The notes under the pieces: model-generated
Told to the model about the DNA's origin: nothing
The model's input: the letters and a program-made list of their open reading frames with translations, nothing else
Databases searched by the model: none
Shown: positions 54,116 to 63,914 of the stretch, piece by piece
Layout: every line of letters begins with the position of its first letter
How positions within the stretch are numbered: the first letter of the stretch is position 1
Position numbers and translations under genes: made by a program
Source: Bacteroidota bacterium
Lineage (GTDB): Bacteria; Bacteroidota; Ignavibacteria; Palsa-1295
Length of the DNA stretch: 64,000 nucleotides
Reading direction: 5' to 3'
Assembly (NCBI GenBank): GCA_021324685.1
Contig: JAJPIQ010000005.1
Location: forward strand, 1-64,000

Positions 54116-57100
54116 CGGCGCACTCCTTTCTTCGCTTTCTTTTTGAGCACGGGCTGGAGCGTGTGGAGCAGCGCATCGGCCTCCGAGTGTTCGGATTCCG
54201 GAACTCCACGCATCGCAAGGAGCGCCTGCAAGGTTCGGATCGCTTCGGCTTTTTTTCCAAGGTGAACATCCGCCCTGGCAAGTCCGAACAGGCGTTGCAT
54301 GTCGGACTCGGGGGCAAGCGCAAAATCACGTTTCGCTGAAGTAAAGGAGGCCGCGGCCTGCGCCCAGTTCGATTCCAAAAGATACGTTTCGCCGATCCGA
54401 ACTTCGGCGGCACCACCCAGGGCATCTCGGGGATGCGCAGATATGACGTTTCCGTAAATCGCTCGCGCGCTATCGTTTTTTCCCTGCTGTGATAATAGTT
54501 CTCCGGCGTGAATGGCTGCCCGGGCCGCTATGCTGGCCGCGATCGGATAGCGTGCTGTGAGCATCGAAAAAATCTGCACGGCCGAATCCACGTTCTTCTC
54601 TTCGGTGAGCATTTCGCCATATTCGAGCATGGCCTGCGGTGCTGCATCGAACGAATAATAACGGTCCTGAAACGCGCGCAGAAAGTCAAGCGAAGCCGAA
54701 TCGAATGCTTTTCGCACACGTTCGATACGGGCGCGGTCGAGATACGCGGCCGCGGCTACATCGAGCGAATCGTATTTCGAAACGATCGTGTCCAGGGCCT
54801 GCATGGCCGTTCCGGTATCGCCGGTTGCGAGTTCTGCTTCTGCGGACAACAATTCCGCTTGCGGCCGCGCGGAATTCGATGGATACTGAGCGACGAAGGA
54901 GCGAAAACTGGCCAGTGCGCTTGCCGGCTCATGAAGTTTCATCTTGAATTCTCCGGCGCGAATCAGGACCATCGGACTGATCGGATTAGCAGGGTTCCGA
55001 GCAACAAATGTGTCCGCGATGGCAAGTGCTTCGGGTATTCGTTTAAGATCGGCAAGGGCGTCCTGCAGCGCAAAGAGTGCGGGTCCGGCTTCGCGTGAGC
55101 GAGGATAGGAATTCAACACGGCTTGATAGTAATGCAGGGAACCACGAATGTCACCATGCCGTACGCGTTCTTCTCCGGCGACGAACAATGCTCGAGGCGC
55201 GACAGCGGACTGACGGAACTGGCTTACGATCTTTTCGACGGTCGCTTCGGCCGAAGCCGTTTGGTTGATCGAATACGCTGCGATCGCATCGTCGAAATAG
55301 GCGAGGTCGACAATATCGCTCTGCGGATATTTATGGGTAAAGTATTCGAACTCATTCATCGCGCTCCGGGTAGAATCGATCTTGAGCCGCGCGACGCCAA
55401 GCATCAGGACGGCGCGCGTGGTCCGAAGTTCGTTGAAAGCGGGACGATCGGTTCCCAGGTTATAGAGGGTATTCGCCCGCCGGTATTCCCCCATGGCGTA
55501 ATACGAATCGCCGGCCCGCACCAGGACGTCATACGCATATCGGCTGATCGAGTCCATTGCAATGACGCGCTCGAATTCTGGCTCTGCGCGCGCGAAATCG
55601 TTTGCTTCGAAAAGGCTCCAGGCATACGTGTATTGTGCGTCCTCGAGGCGTGAACTGGTCGGGTATTCCGTAAGGAGACGAGAAAGGGAGGAAGCGGCAG
55701 AGTCGTAATCCCCGGCGCGGAAGTAAGCTTTGCCCATCCAGAATAACGCTTCGTCCGTACGCCCCGGAATGTGCTCGTGCGATTGCGTGAGATACGTATT
55801 GAGTTCGTCGGCCGCATCGTGCCAGTTCCCAAGTGGGATGAGCGAAAGCCCTCGTTCGAGATGCGCGGTCGCTCGGATCGCGGTATCTTCGGTGGGAAGG
55901 TTCGCGAAGGCATTCAAAAAATACCCTTCGGCACGCTCATAATCGTTCTTTCGATACGCGAGTTCGCCGAGGAGGAACGAGGCGTAGCCACCCCGAATGC
56001 TTTTTTCATAGCTCACCGGCAGCAGTAACTTCTGGGCTTCGTAACTATTTTGCGCAAAGCGGATCAGGCCGAGTTGGTACGTAGCCTGATCGCTATAGAG
56101 CATGGCCGGATCGAGCGTTAATTTTTGAAGTGTTTGCGCAGCTTCCCCCAGCATTCCGGCACGCGCAAGCGCGACGCCAGCATAATATCTCGCACGCTCC
56201 GGAAAATCGTTGTAGATAAAGAACGTCGTATCGATCCGGGCCTTGGAAAGGATCGAACGATCGATCGTCGGTACCGTACTCGCGATCGCAAGGGAATCGT
56301 TCAGGAAGGGATCGAAAAAACGGCCCTGCTCCCGAAGCGGCACGCTGGATTCGCGCAAAACGCGATAATTCCTGCGGCCGGTATCCGCTACAGCAAGTTC
56401 CAGAAACGCGGCGGCGGCATCCTTATAGAGTCCGCGCTGAAACAGCGACCATCCTTTTTCAAAGCGCAAGGCATCGGAAACGAACCGTGCCTGCTCCGTG
56501 AGCGAATACGAAGCAGAACTATCGCGAGCGCCGTCGATCAGTTCGTCGCCTGTCGTCAGGATAACCGTCGCTTGTTCATACTGTCCCAGTTCACTTAAGG
56601 CACTGCCCCGTAAAAGATCGACTTCGCTGGTATAAAACGGCGATACGAGTTGCGAAGGACGCGGATAGGAATAGACTGCTTCGGAAACCCGGCCGAGAAT
56701 ACGATCTTCTTCCGTGGAGCGGATCATTAGTTCCTCGATCAGCGGCGAAGCATATTCGAGATCGCGTGCCGAAGTTCGGATCGTATGATCTGTCAGGCGA
56801 TATAAAGAGTCCGCCCGATTCATCGTGACCAGGACCGCTCGATAATTTTTTTCGGACCGTTGGACCGCCCCCAGACGTAAAAGGGAAAGGAGCAGGAGCG
56901 GAGATTCCTGGATTCGTGAGACCGCCGTAAAATTCGAATCGGCTTCCGGAAAGCGGCCCTCGCGCTCGAAAAGCTCCGCCAGCCTGAAATGGGTAAGTGC
57001 CGTAAGGCGTGGATCGCTCGATTTTTCGATCGCTTCGCGATAATTACTTTCGGCGCGCGACCGTTCGCCGAGCGCACGGAAGCCTTCCGCTTTCCAGAAC

Positions 57101-57606
57101 AATATTTCGGGCTGCACGGCCGCGGCCGCGGCCGTGAACGTAGCAATGTGCTCCAATCGTGAAAGCCCGGCCTCGACATCGGTCCGGCGGAGCGGCGTGT
57201 GACCGTAAAATTCAAGTGCGCCTAAGAGCGCCGCATCCGTTGCCGTCCGGTCCGCATGGGAAGTATTCGTTACGATCGAATCGATCGTCCGCTGCGAAGA
57301 ATATGGACGCCCGCGATAGTAATCGGATAGGGAACGAAAAAGATCGAGCGAAAGGAAGGCATCGTTCAGCGAAAAACGGTCGTCTGCCTGGCTTGCCTCG
57401 GCCCGGGCAATGACATCGGCGGCGTAACTTTCAAGGCCAAAAAATCGGAACGCGCCCAACGCGCGCTCGGTCTCATCTTCGAACGGCGCTGCAAAGGCTG
57501 CGGAACGCCCGTCCTCACGAGAAACGGATTGCGCAAAAGCGCGCGGCAAGAAAAGAAGGAAAAGCAAACTCGCATACAGAATGCGAGCGGCGACCCGACG
57601 GTCCAT
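54112..57606 (-). CDS. Large periplasmic TPR-repeat protein
   Basis: A 1164-residue exported protein from the ATG at 57606 (signal peptide ILYASLLFLLFLPRAFA). Nearly the whole length consists of helix-turn-helix repeats of about 34 residues, for instance SALASFRSFVAQYPSNSARP and SLHYYQAVLNSYPRSREAG, the pattern of TPR/YbgF-type or BamD-like repeats. The C-terminus is basic (KKKAKKGVRR). A TPR scaffold coupled by an ATGA overlap to a barrel protein suggests an envelope assembly pair; no partner or substrate can be named. Confidence 0.8.
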   Translation of the reverse strand: MDRRVAARILYASLLFLLFLPRAFAQSVSREDGRSAAFAAPFEDETERALGAFRFFGLESYAADVIARAEASQADDRFSLNDAFLSLDLFRSLSDYYRGRPYSSQRTIDSIVTNTSHADRTATDAALLGALEFYGHTPLRRTDVEAGLSRLEHIATFTAAAAAVQPEILFWKAEGFRALGERSRAESNYREAIEKSSDPRLTALTHFRLAELFEREGRFPEADSNFTAVSRIQESPLLLLSLLRLGAVQRSEKNYRAVLVTMNRADSLYRLTDHTIRTSARDLEYASPLIEELMIRSTEEDRILGRVSEAVYSYPRPSQLVSPFYTSEVDLLRGSALSELGQYEQATVILTTGDELIDGARDSSASYSLTEQARFVSDALRFEKGWSLFQRGLYKDAAAAFLELAVADTGRRNYRVLRESSVPLREQGRFFDPFLNDSLAIASTVPTIDRSILSKARIDTTFFIYNDFPERARYYAGVALARAGMLGEAAQTLQKLTLDPAMLYSDQATYQLGLIRFAQNSYEAQKLLLPVSYEKSIRGGYASFLLGELAYRKNDYERAEGYFLNAFANLPTEDTAIRATAHLERGLSLIPLGNWHDAADELNTYLTQSHEHIPGRTDEALFWMGKAYFRAGDYDSAASSLSRLLTEYPTSSRLEDAQYTYAWSLFEANDFARAEPEFERVIAMDSISRYAYDVLVRAGDSYYAMGEYRRANTLYNLGTDRPAFNELRTTRAVLMLGVARLKIDSTRSAMNEFEYFTHKYPQSDIVDLAYFDDAIAAYSINQTASAEATVEKIVSQFRQSAVAPRALFVAGEERVRHGDIRGSLHYYQAVLNSYPRSREAGPALFALQDALADLKRIPEALAIADTFVARNPANPISPMVLIRAGEFKMKLHEPASALASFRSFVAQYPSNSARPQAELLSAEAELATGDTGTAMQALDTIVSKYDSLDVAAAAYLDRARIERVRKAFDSASLDFLRAFQDRYYSFDAAPQAMLEYGEMLTEEKNVDSAVQIFSMLTARYPIAASIAARAAIHAGELLSQQGKNDSARAIYGNVISAHPRDALGGAAEVRIGETYLLESNWAQAAASFTSAKRDFALAPESDMQRLFGLARADVHLGKKAEAIRTLQALLAMRGVPESEHSEADALLHTLQPVLKKKAKKGVRR

Positions 57607-57679
57607 TAATACTCGAATGTGGATCGTGATAGTATTTGCAAAATAACGGCAGAGAGGCAAAAATCAGTCCGAGAGAAAA

Positions 57680-58234
57680 TTAAATAAATTGGAGAATCTC
57701 CTCTAACCGATGGACAATTTTTGTCGCGTTTGGAATTTCGCCGAGTTCTGTCGCCGAATGCGGAGTAACGAGATAGGCCGTCAAAGTTCCTGCACGGCGG
57801 CCGGCTTCCATATCCGTCATCGCGTCTCCGATCATCCAGCTATGCTCGAGATCGATATTCCATTTCTGAGCGGCTTCCAGGATCATCGCCGGCGATGGCT
57901 TCCGGCGTGCCGAAGAATCGTCCGCATCGGTACAAACAATAATATCGTCGAAGCGCACGCCTGCCTTGGCTTCAATTGCACCCTGCATTTCATCGTGGAC
58001 CTGATCCAATGCCGCTTCGGACATCAGCCCCAGCCCAACCCCACGCTGGTTCGTAATAATAATGGCAAGATAGCCGCGCTGTTTTATGTCCTTCAGCGTT
58101 TCGATCACGCCGGGCAACAACTCGAACTCATTCCAGTGCCGAACATAGCCACCCAGGATACGGGCGTTGATCACGCCATCACGGTCGAAAAAGATCGCAC
58201 GGGGGCGAGGATCAGGTGAAGGTAGGTTCGGCAT
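57680..58234 (-). CDS. HAD-superfamily phosphatase (HisB-N/GmhB-like)
   Basis: A 184-residue HAD phosphatase starting MPNLPSPDPRPRAIFFDRDGV. Motifs: FDRDGVIN with the nucleophile, TNQRGVGLG, RRKPSPAMI with the conserved lysine, and GDAMTDMEAG. These are the class III HAD features of histidinol-phosphate or D-glycero-D-manno-heptose-bisphosphate phosphatases. The four-cysteine zinc loop of GmhB is absent; only one cysteine is found there. Starts at ATG 58234. Followed by the TPR gene on the same strand. Confidence 0.85.
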   Translation of the reverse strand: MPNLPSPDPRPRAIFFDRDGVINARILGGYVRHWNEFELLPGVIETLKDIKQRGYLAIIITNQRGVGLGLMSEAALDQVHDEMQGAIEAKAGVRFDDIIVCTDADDSSARRKPSPAMILEAAQKWNIDLEHSWMIGDAMTDMEAGRRAGTLTAYLVTPHSATELGEIPNATKIVHRLEEILQFI

Positions 58235-58495
58235 CACATACCAAACAGTCGGCGGTATCTTTATGTGTCATTCTAAAAGCATTGACGTCCGATACCTCGA
58301 AGGTGTATTACTCCTGAAAAAATGTATTTGGCAGAAGACTAATATTCGTACATACTTCCTTGGCGGTCCCGGCCCTGGTGCATTTTTATCGGGCAAGGCG
58401 TATCGGAATCTCTAGTCCGGAAAAACGTGTCGCCTTGGAAGTGATACGACTTTTGCACTATTATCGCCGGAATTCTCTTCCCAATTCACATAGGG

Positions 58496-61400
58496 TCACT
58501 GTTTTTCTAACTCTTCGAAGTATTTACGAATCAGCGCATTGTAATCGGCGGTGTAACCGGTCTCGCGGGCATTGGTTACTTCTTGCTGTAACTCTTTCTG
58601 TGCTTCGGGCGACGATATATCGAGCGCGCGGGGAGATTCGCGCACCACATCGACACCTGGTTTCGATTCGCGGTCCTGGTCCTGATCGCGCTCGTGCACC
58701 GAACGCTCGGCCTGCAAGAGCCGGGAAAGAATCCGTTCCTGACGCTGGATCGTCTCAGGCGTGACTCCGGAAGAACGCATATCTCCGATCGACTGCTGCA
58801 TTTCGTCGGCAATCTTTTTTAGTTCGTCGGCCGACTGATGAATTCCCGTCTGCGCCTGACGTTGCTCGTCGGCCATTTGATCGAGCGATTTTTTGACGGC
58901 TTGCTGTTGCGCGGCGAGGCGGTTCATCATTGCCTGTTCGCGCATCATTTCTTTTTCCGCCGCCTGGCCGCCGCCCGACTTACCGGCCATCATGCCTTGC
59001 ATTTGATCGTTCAGTTGCTGCTGCTGCTGTGCAAGCTGATTGATCTGATTGATAAATTGCTGGAGCGCACCACCACCACCCGGCTGACCGCTGGAACCGG
59101 GCATATCGCCATTTTCGCCGGTGGAACCCGAGCCATCGTTGCCATCTTCGCCCTGGCCGCCCGAGCCATTGGAACCTTGCTGGCCGTTCTGCGCAAGCTT
59201 CTGGAGGGCCTGCTGAAATGCGCTCGAGGCTTTGTTGAGCGATGTCATCGCCGATTGCGCGTTCTGTTGAGAACCCTGCTGATTGCGGTCCGTCATCGCA
59301 TCTTCCGCCTGCTGCATTTCTGCAAAGGCTTTACCCATTTCGCGGCCCATTTCCGGAGTAATTTCCGTCGATTTCTGCGCAAGTTCCATCGCCTTGGAGG
59401 CGGTCTGGCCTAACTCATCCTTCTTTTCGGACTGTTGATCGGCCATTTGTCGAAACACGCTCGAGTTCGGGGGCGCATTTTTCGCCTGGTTTTTCAACTG
59501 CTCTTCCGCTTTCGACAGGCGGTTCAGTTCGTCCTGAATCTGACGCATTTCACGCATCGTTTCCTGCCGCTGCGATTCGGACATGCGCCGTTTGAGCTCG
59601 GCCAGTTTTCGCTCGGCGTCCTTCATATTTTTGGCGGCGGCTTCCGACTGCTGCGCACCCTGCTGCATATTCCCCTGCTGGGCCGCCTGCGCGGACTGTT
59701 CCATCTCCTGATCGAGCGAAGGATCGGCCAGCGCCTCGGCGGCCTGCTTCGTCTCTTCCGGCGCCTGCATATTCTGCGGGAGCTTTTCCATGTCCTGGGC
59801 GACCGCTTTCATTTCTTCGCGCATGCGGTCGAGTTCTTTCTGCGCGTCCTCCTGCTTTCGCGCCTCCGCGGCTTTTTCATCCGGCGTCATCGATTGGCCT
59901 TTGTCCATCTTTTCATGCGCGGCATCGGACGATTTTTGCTCCTCCTTGGCCAGCTCATCGGCTGACTTCATGAGCTCATCGACTTTCTGTTCGGCCTGGA
60001 TCTTTTTCAGAATATTTTCGGTCCGTTCGATCGACTTTCGAAACTGCTCTTCGTTCAGTTTCATATTCTGCATGGCCTCTTCAAGCTTTTTTGGATCGAC
60101 GTTCTTCTGCATAGCCTGCTGGAGCGCTTCCATTGCTTTTTTCAGCTCCGGAGAATCGATCTGTTTAAAGAGTTCCTGAAGCTCCTGATAGGCTTTCACG
60201 GTTTCGGGTGAGAGCGCCTGCTGCTGGTCGAGGGACTGCGTCATTTGTTGCAAGTCCTTGGCGACCTGATCGAGACGGTCGTTCAGCTGGTTTTGCCGAT
60301 CGAGCATCTGCTGGACGTCCTTTTGTTTCGAGAAGTCCTGCGATTGTTTTGCGAGATCGCTCGATTTCATTTGCTGCATTTCGGCCGCGGCCTCGGTCAC
60401 TTTTTTCTCCAGAGCTTCGGCATCCTGCTTGATCTCGTTCATGTCCTGCTCGGCCTTACTTGCCTGCTCGTCGGCTTTCTTGAAAATTTCTTCGACCGAA
60501 GGCACGCGCACCGTGTATTCCGGCGTTCGCGCGGATTTCGGGCCTGTGACGGCATCGTTATCGGTCACTTCCATCACGTAAGAGACTTCGTCCTCCGGAC
60601 CGATCGAAAGCGGCGTAAGGTTCCAAATGTACGGAACGTCCTCTTCCTGTGCGTTGGGGTTAGGGATGGGAACGGTTGCCCACGTGTAGTTCGAATCGAC
60701 CTTAAGATATTTCGATTTGGAAATGCGGTATCCGAGCCGCACCCCACGGAAGCCGTAATCGTCCCGAATATGCGCCAGCATATCGAGCCGAAGATTGTTA
60801 GGAAGGTCTGCGCGGTCGGTAGGCTCCAAAAGCACGATCTCGGGCGGCATGTCTTTCGTAATCGAAACGCTGTATTCGATCGGGTGCTCGCTCTTGACCG
60901 AATCGCGATCCGTGAGGGCAATATGGTAAGTACCGGACTGAAGAAACATTACCGTTCCCGTCGCGATCGAATCGTTCACCAGGAGCGAATACGACGTCCG
61001 GGCCGTATCGGGCCGATGACCCGTCGTATCGGTAGAAGTAAAAATAATGTTCGCTTTCGCGAGCGGCTTTGAGGCGATGACACGAAAAACTCCGCGCGTG
61101 CCGGCAACGCCCGAAAGATCGCCGATATTTTCCGGCAGTGCAATATGCTTCGCGCGGGTATAGGCCGGCGGATCGACTTCGACAAGGAGCGAACGCACGA
61201 TCGGATGATCGAGCACTGTCACCTTATACCGGTCGGACTCGATGTCCCCGGCCTGAACATAATACTCGGCCGGCTGCTCGGCATGAAGCGAGTAGATAAA
61301 GCCCGACTTCACATGGTTTCGAGAAGCTGTCGCAGAATCGAGTGCAACCGAATTCAGCGTAACCGCATCGAACTCCTTCTGGCCTTCATCACGCGTCCGG

Positions 61401-62146
61401 AGCGTGATCTCCGGTAGCTGTTCGCCCCGCGTGAACACGATCACACGAACGGAATCCCCGCGCATTACGCGAATATTTCCTGGCTCGACGACGAACGTAA
61501 AGGGCGCCGGCTTCTGGTAAAACGTTCGAAAATGGACCAGTCGGCTGGTAGCGGCAAGCATCTCATCTTTCGACCCCAAAAACGCTGCAACTCCGAGCGC
61601 GAGCGTTAAGAAAAAAAGGAGGGCCGAGCGTTTCGCTGGGCGGTCGTCTACGATCTTCAAAAAATCGATCTCGCGGACGCTATGGTAGGTGTTCGAAAAT
61701 GCCGCAAGAGCAAAACCCGGAGAACCCAAAAATTCGGCGGATTTCGAAAAAAGCGGCCGAGCCAATTGCAGGGAGTTCACAAGGCGGTCGTTGACGTCCG
61801 GATAATGCCGGCCTATTCTACGAGCAAGATCATCGTCGGAAGCCCTGCCCCGTATTCCAATGCGTACGAGCGCCGGTGGAATAATGAACCCCAAAAACGC
61901 CACAATGGAAAGAACGAGCGCTGACCAAAAGAGCCAGGTGCGGCCTTCGATTGAAAAATGGCCCAGCGCCTCGGCTGCAATCGCACCCAGAGCCAGGACA
62001 AGGACCGACGTGAACCCATTGGCAAAACCGGAAGCAAGCGCAGCATGCTCCTGGCGCCGCCTAAGCTGCGCAAGACGAGATACGAGTTCGGAGTAAAATT
62101 CCTGAGGCAAGTTCGGAGTCCCCGGCCGTGACCAATGGCCGCTCAA
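58496..62146 (-). CDS. DUF4175-family membrane protein with long coiled coil
   Basis: A 1216-residue protein. After a short head, two membrane helices (about residues 42-65 and 70-95) and a third near 170-190 are followed by an exported beta part (residues about 200-560) and then a very long Gln/Met/Lys-rich coiled coil (about residues 560-1130), with a Gly/Ser-rich loop within it (GSNGSGGQGEDG). Such DUF4175 proteins occur in FCB genomes; function unknown. The start used is TTG (62146); TTG at 62110 would also work. The following spacer of 261 nt holds no gene. Confidence 0.85.
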   Translation of the reverse strand: MSGHWSRPGTPNLPQEFYSELVSRLAQLRRRQEHAALASGFANGFTSVLVLALGAIAAEALGHFSIEGRTWLFWSALVLSIVAFLGFIIPPALVRIGIRGRASDDDLARRIGRHYPDVNDRLVNSLQLARPLFSKSAEFLGSPGFALAAFSNTYHSVREIDFLKIVDDRPAKRSALLFFLTLALGVAAFLGSKDEMLAATSRLVHFRTFYQKPAPFTFVVEPGNIRVMRGDSVRVIVFTRGEQLPEITLRTRDEGQKEFDAVTLNSVALDSATASRNHVKSGFIYSLHAEQPAEYYVQAGDIESDRYKVTVLDHPIVRSLLVEVDPPAYTRAKHIALPENIGDLSGVAGTRGVFRVIASKPLAKANIIFTSTDTTGHRPDTARTSYSLLVNDSIATGTVMFLQSGTYHIALTDRDSVKSEHPIEYSVSITKDMPPEIVLLEPTDRADLPNNLRLDMLAHIRDDYGFRGVRLGYRISKSKYLKVDSNYTWATVPIPNPNAQEEDVPYIWNLTPLSIGPEDEVSYVMEVTDNDAVTGPKSARTPEYTVRVPSVEEIFKKADEQASKAEQDMNEIKQDAEALEKKVTEAAAEMQQMKSSDLAKQSQDFSKQKDVQQMLDRQNQLNDRLDQVAKDLQQMTQSLDQQQALSPETVKAYQELQELFKQIDSPELKKAMEALQQAMQKNVDPKKLEEAMQNMKLNEEQFRKSIERTENILKKIQAEQKVDELMKSADELAKEEQKSSDAAHEKMDKGQSMTPDEKAAEARKQEDAQKELDRMREEMKAVAQDMEKLPQNMQAPEETKQAAEALADPSLDQEMEQSAQAAQQGNMQQGAQQSEAAAKNMKDAERKLAELKRRMSESQRQETMREMRQIQDELNRLSKAEEQLKNQAKNAPPNSSVFRQMADQQSEKKDELGQTASKAMELAQKSTEITPEMGREMGKAFAEMQQAEDAMTDRNQQGSQQNAQSAMTSLNKASSAFQQALQKLAQNGQQGSNGSGGQGEDGNDGSGSTGENGDMPGSSGQPGGGGALQQFINQINQLAQQQQQLNDQMQGMMAGKSGGGQAAEKEMMREQAMMNRLAAQQQAVKKSLDQMADEQRQAQTGIHQSADELKKIADEMQQSIGDMRSSGVTPETIQRQERILSRLLQAERSVHERDQDQDRESKPGVDVVRESPRALDISSPEAQKELQQEVTNARETGYTADYNALIRKYFEELEKQ

Positions 62147-62262
62147 AAACTAACTCTGGCCTTGTTCAGGCCGTTCCTAAAAGGGAGCCGCACGCGTTTT
62201 CGGTTAAGGGAGCTTCATTGGAAATCCCTATATTGCTGCTTTTTTATACTTTTGCGCTCTTT

Positions 62263-63678
62263 TCATTCTTTGACGATCTTTTTTACTAGCATCCCTTCTG
62301 CGGTCGCTATTTGTGCATAATAAACGCCCGGCGGCAGATCGGTGAGATCGATCTGAATGGATGGGGAGACGATGCCTGGCTTATTTTGCTCGAGTACCCG
62401 TTTGCCCACCACATTCAATATCTCGATGAACGACCGACTGCCGTCCCCATTCGGCTGCATGCCGGATATGGTTATCGTGCCGGCCGTTGGGTTGGGAAAA
62501 AGGGAAACATTCCCGGTCGATAATTCTGGCTGCTGGACTGACGATTGTGGCCAGATTTCTTCGTAAAGGCCTAAGCCCTCGTAGCCATATCCCGTATCGC
62601 CGGTCATCGCGGCGTAAGTTACGCCTTTACCTGCATAAAAGATGTGGCTTTCCCCATCGTTTAAATCATACCCAGGGCCACCGTCGTCAAACCAGGTTGC
62701 CCCCGAGTCGGTCGAGACAAACATATTGCCACCAGGGATTCCTTCCGGAACGTATGAATTTTGAAGATACAATCGTGAAAAATTCCCCGCCATATAACCC
62801 GTGCTGTGTGCGTTTCCGGGCAACGTGCCTACCTGACGCCAGTTCCTGCCAAAATCGTCACTGCGAAAAATAGAATTGCCGATCGTACCCAAACATGTCA
62901 AGCTACCCTGCCTCGTGACCGGGGCCAATCCTTCGTCCGTCGGTAGACCCTGGGGAGCAACTGTATCCCAAGAGACCCCACCATTACTTGTCACAAGAAA
63001 TAGAAACCCTGTAGATGTATCATGTTCAATATCATAAGCTCGATTAGCAGGAATGATCCAATGCAGCGAATCGGAGTAGGAATATCCGTATGCCCGAAAA
63101 GGTAATGAGTCTGTCCAGGAATTTCCGAGGTCCGTAGAAATTCTTATCTTCGTAACACAACTGAGAAACAACCGGCCTGAAGTAGCATTGTAAGAAATGC
63201 CGAAGGCACCCCATGTACTCCATGGAAGAGAGTCACGAGGAACCATTAGTTGACGCCAGTTCAACCCTCCGTCTGTTGTTTCATAGCATTTGCCATCCGG
63301 ATAATTACCGTTAAAAACTGACATCCACCCTGTGAGGCTATCTTTGAAGCAAATTCCAGAAATATAAAAAAAATCCCCAGTGACACCAGTATCCCATACG
63401 CCTGCCCAGGTTTTCCCACCGTCCGAAGTTCGAAATAATGAGCATTCGGTACCGACAAAACCAATGCGTGGAGGCCCCGGCAAATCCAGGAAATAGATAT
63501 ACGTAACCGGTTCGCCAAGCGTCATGACGCCATTTGACCCACTAAAATCCGTTATGTGCCGCCATTGTGCCCGTAAGGGGGAATGGCAGCACAAAGTGAA
63601 GCAAATCGTCACAAGCCCCGCAAGCGCAAGAAATACTCGCGGACATTCATGGCGATCAATCCAATTAATAGACTGCAT
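62263..63678 (-). CDS. Secreted BNR-repeat protein with T9SS-type C-terminal domain
   Basis: A 471-residue exported protein with a signal peptide (VFLALAGLVTICFTLCCHSPLRAQ). Repeats of the form RTSDGGKTWAGVW, TTDGGLNWRQL, DLGNSWTDS and SDDFGRNWRQV identify BNR/Ycf48-like beta-propeller blades. The C-terminus starts VSLFPNPTAGTITISG and ends LPPGVYYAQIATAEG, the canonical T9SS sorting domain. The upstream half looks AT-richer than surrounding genes, a possible sign of recent transfer. It resembles the blades in the protein at 42.4-45.9 kb. Confidence 0.88.
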   Translation of the reverse strand: MQSINWIDRHECPRVFLALAGLVTICFTLCCHSPLRAQWRHITDFSGSNGVMTLGEPVTYIYFLDLPGPPRIGFVGTECSLFRTSDGGKTWAGVWDTGVTGDFFYISGICFKDSLTGWMSVFNGNYPDGKCYETTDGGLNWRQLMVPRDSLPWSTWGAFGISYNATSGRLFLSCVTKIRISTDLGNSWTDSLPFRAYGYSYSDSLHWIIPANRAYDIEHDTSTGFLFLVTSNGGVSWDTVAPQGLPTDEGLAPVTRQGSLTCLGTIGNSIFRSDDFGRNWRQVGTLPGNAHSTGYMAGNFSRLYLQNSYVPEGIPGGNMFVSTDSGATWFDDGGPGYDLNDGESHIFYAGKGVTYAAMTGDTGYGYEGLGLYEEIWPQSSVQQPELSTGNVSLFPNPTAGTITISGMQPNGDGSRSFIEILNVVGKRVLEQNKPGIVSPSIQIDLTDLPPGVYYAQIATAEGMLVKKIVKE

Positions 63679-63901
63679 ATCCTAATGTTGGTGCTATAGC
63701 TCCCCATCGTTACCACAATGTGATAGGTTCCGGATGTTGAGGCGCGGTAATTGGAAGTAGGTCCCAAACATGCCTAAATGAGAGCTAACCCACAAATCTT
63801 GGCGGCCTAATGCGCAACTTCCGCGCTGATGCTGTACCTCCGATAGCCGGTCCAAGATCGTCTAAAAGAAAGAACCCTGCACCTTGAACATCCTTCAAGC
63901 G

Positions 63902-63909
63902 TATTTTTG
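63902..63909 (+). promoter_or_regulatory. TAnnTTTG element in front of glycosyltransferase gene
   Basis: TATTTTTG (63902-63909) lies 5 nt before the ATG at 63915, with TTG at 63884-63886 only 15 nt further upstream. Resembles the lysS start region, where the same octamer stands 8 nt before the ATG. Confidence 0.25.
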
Positions 63910-63914
63910 CATCG

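Noticed and set aside
58360-58764. Plus-strand frame of 134 codons before DUF4175
   Set aside because: Covers the 3' end of DUF4175 in antisense and its translation has no recognisable composition.
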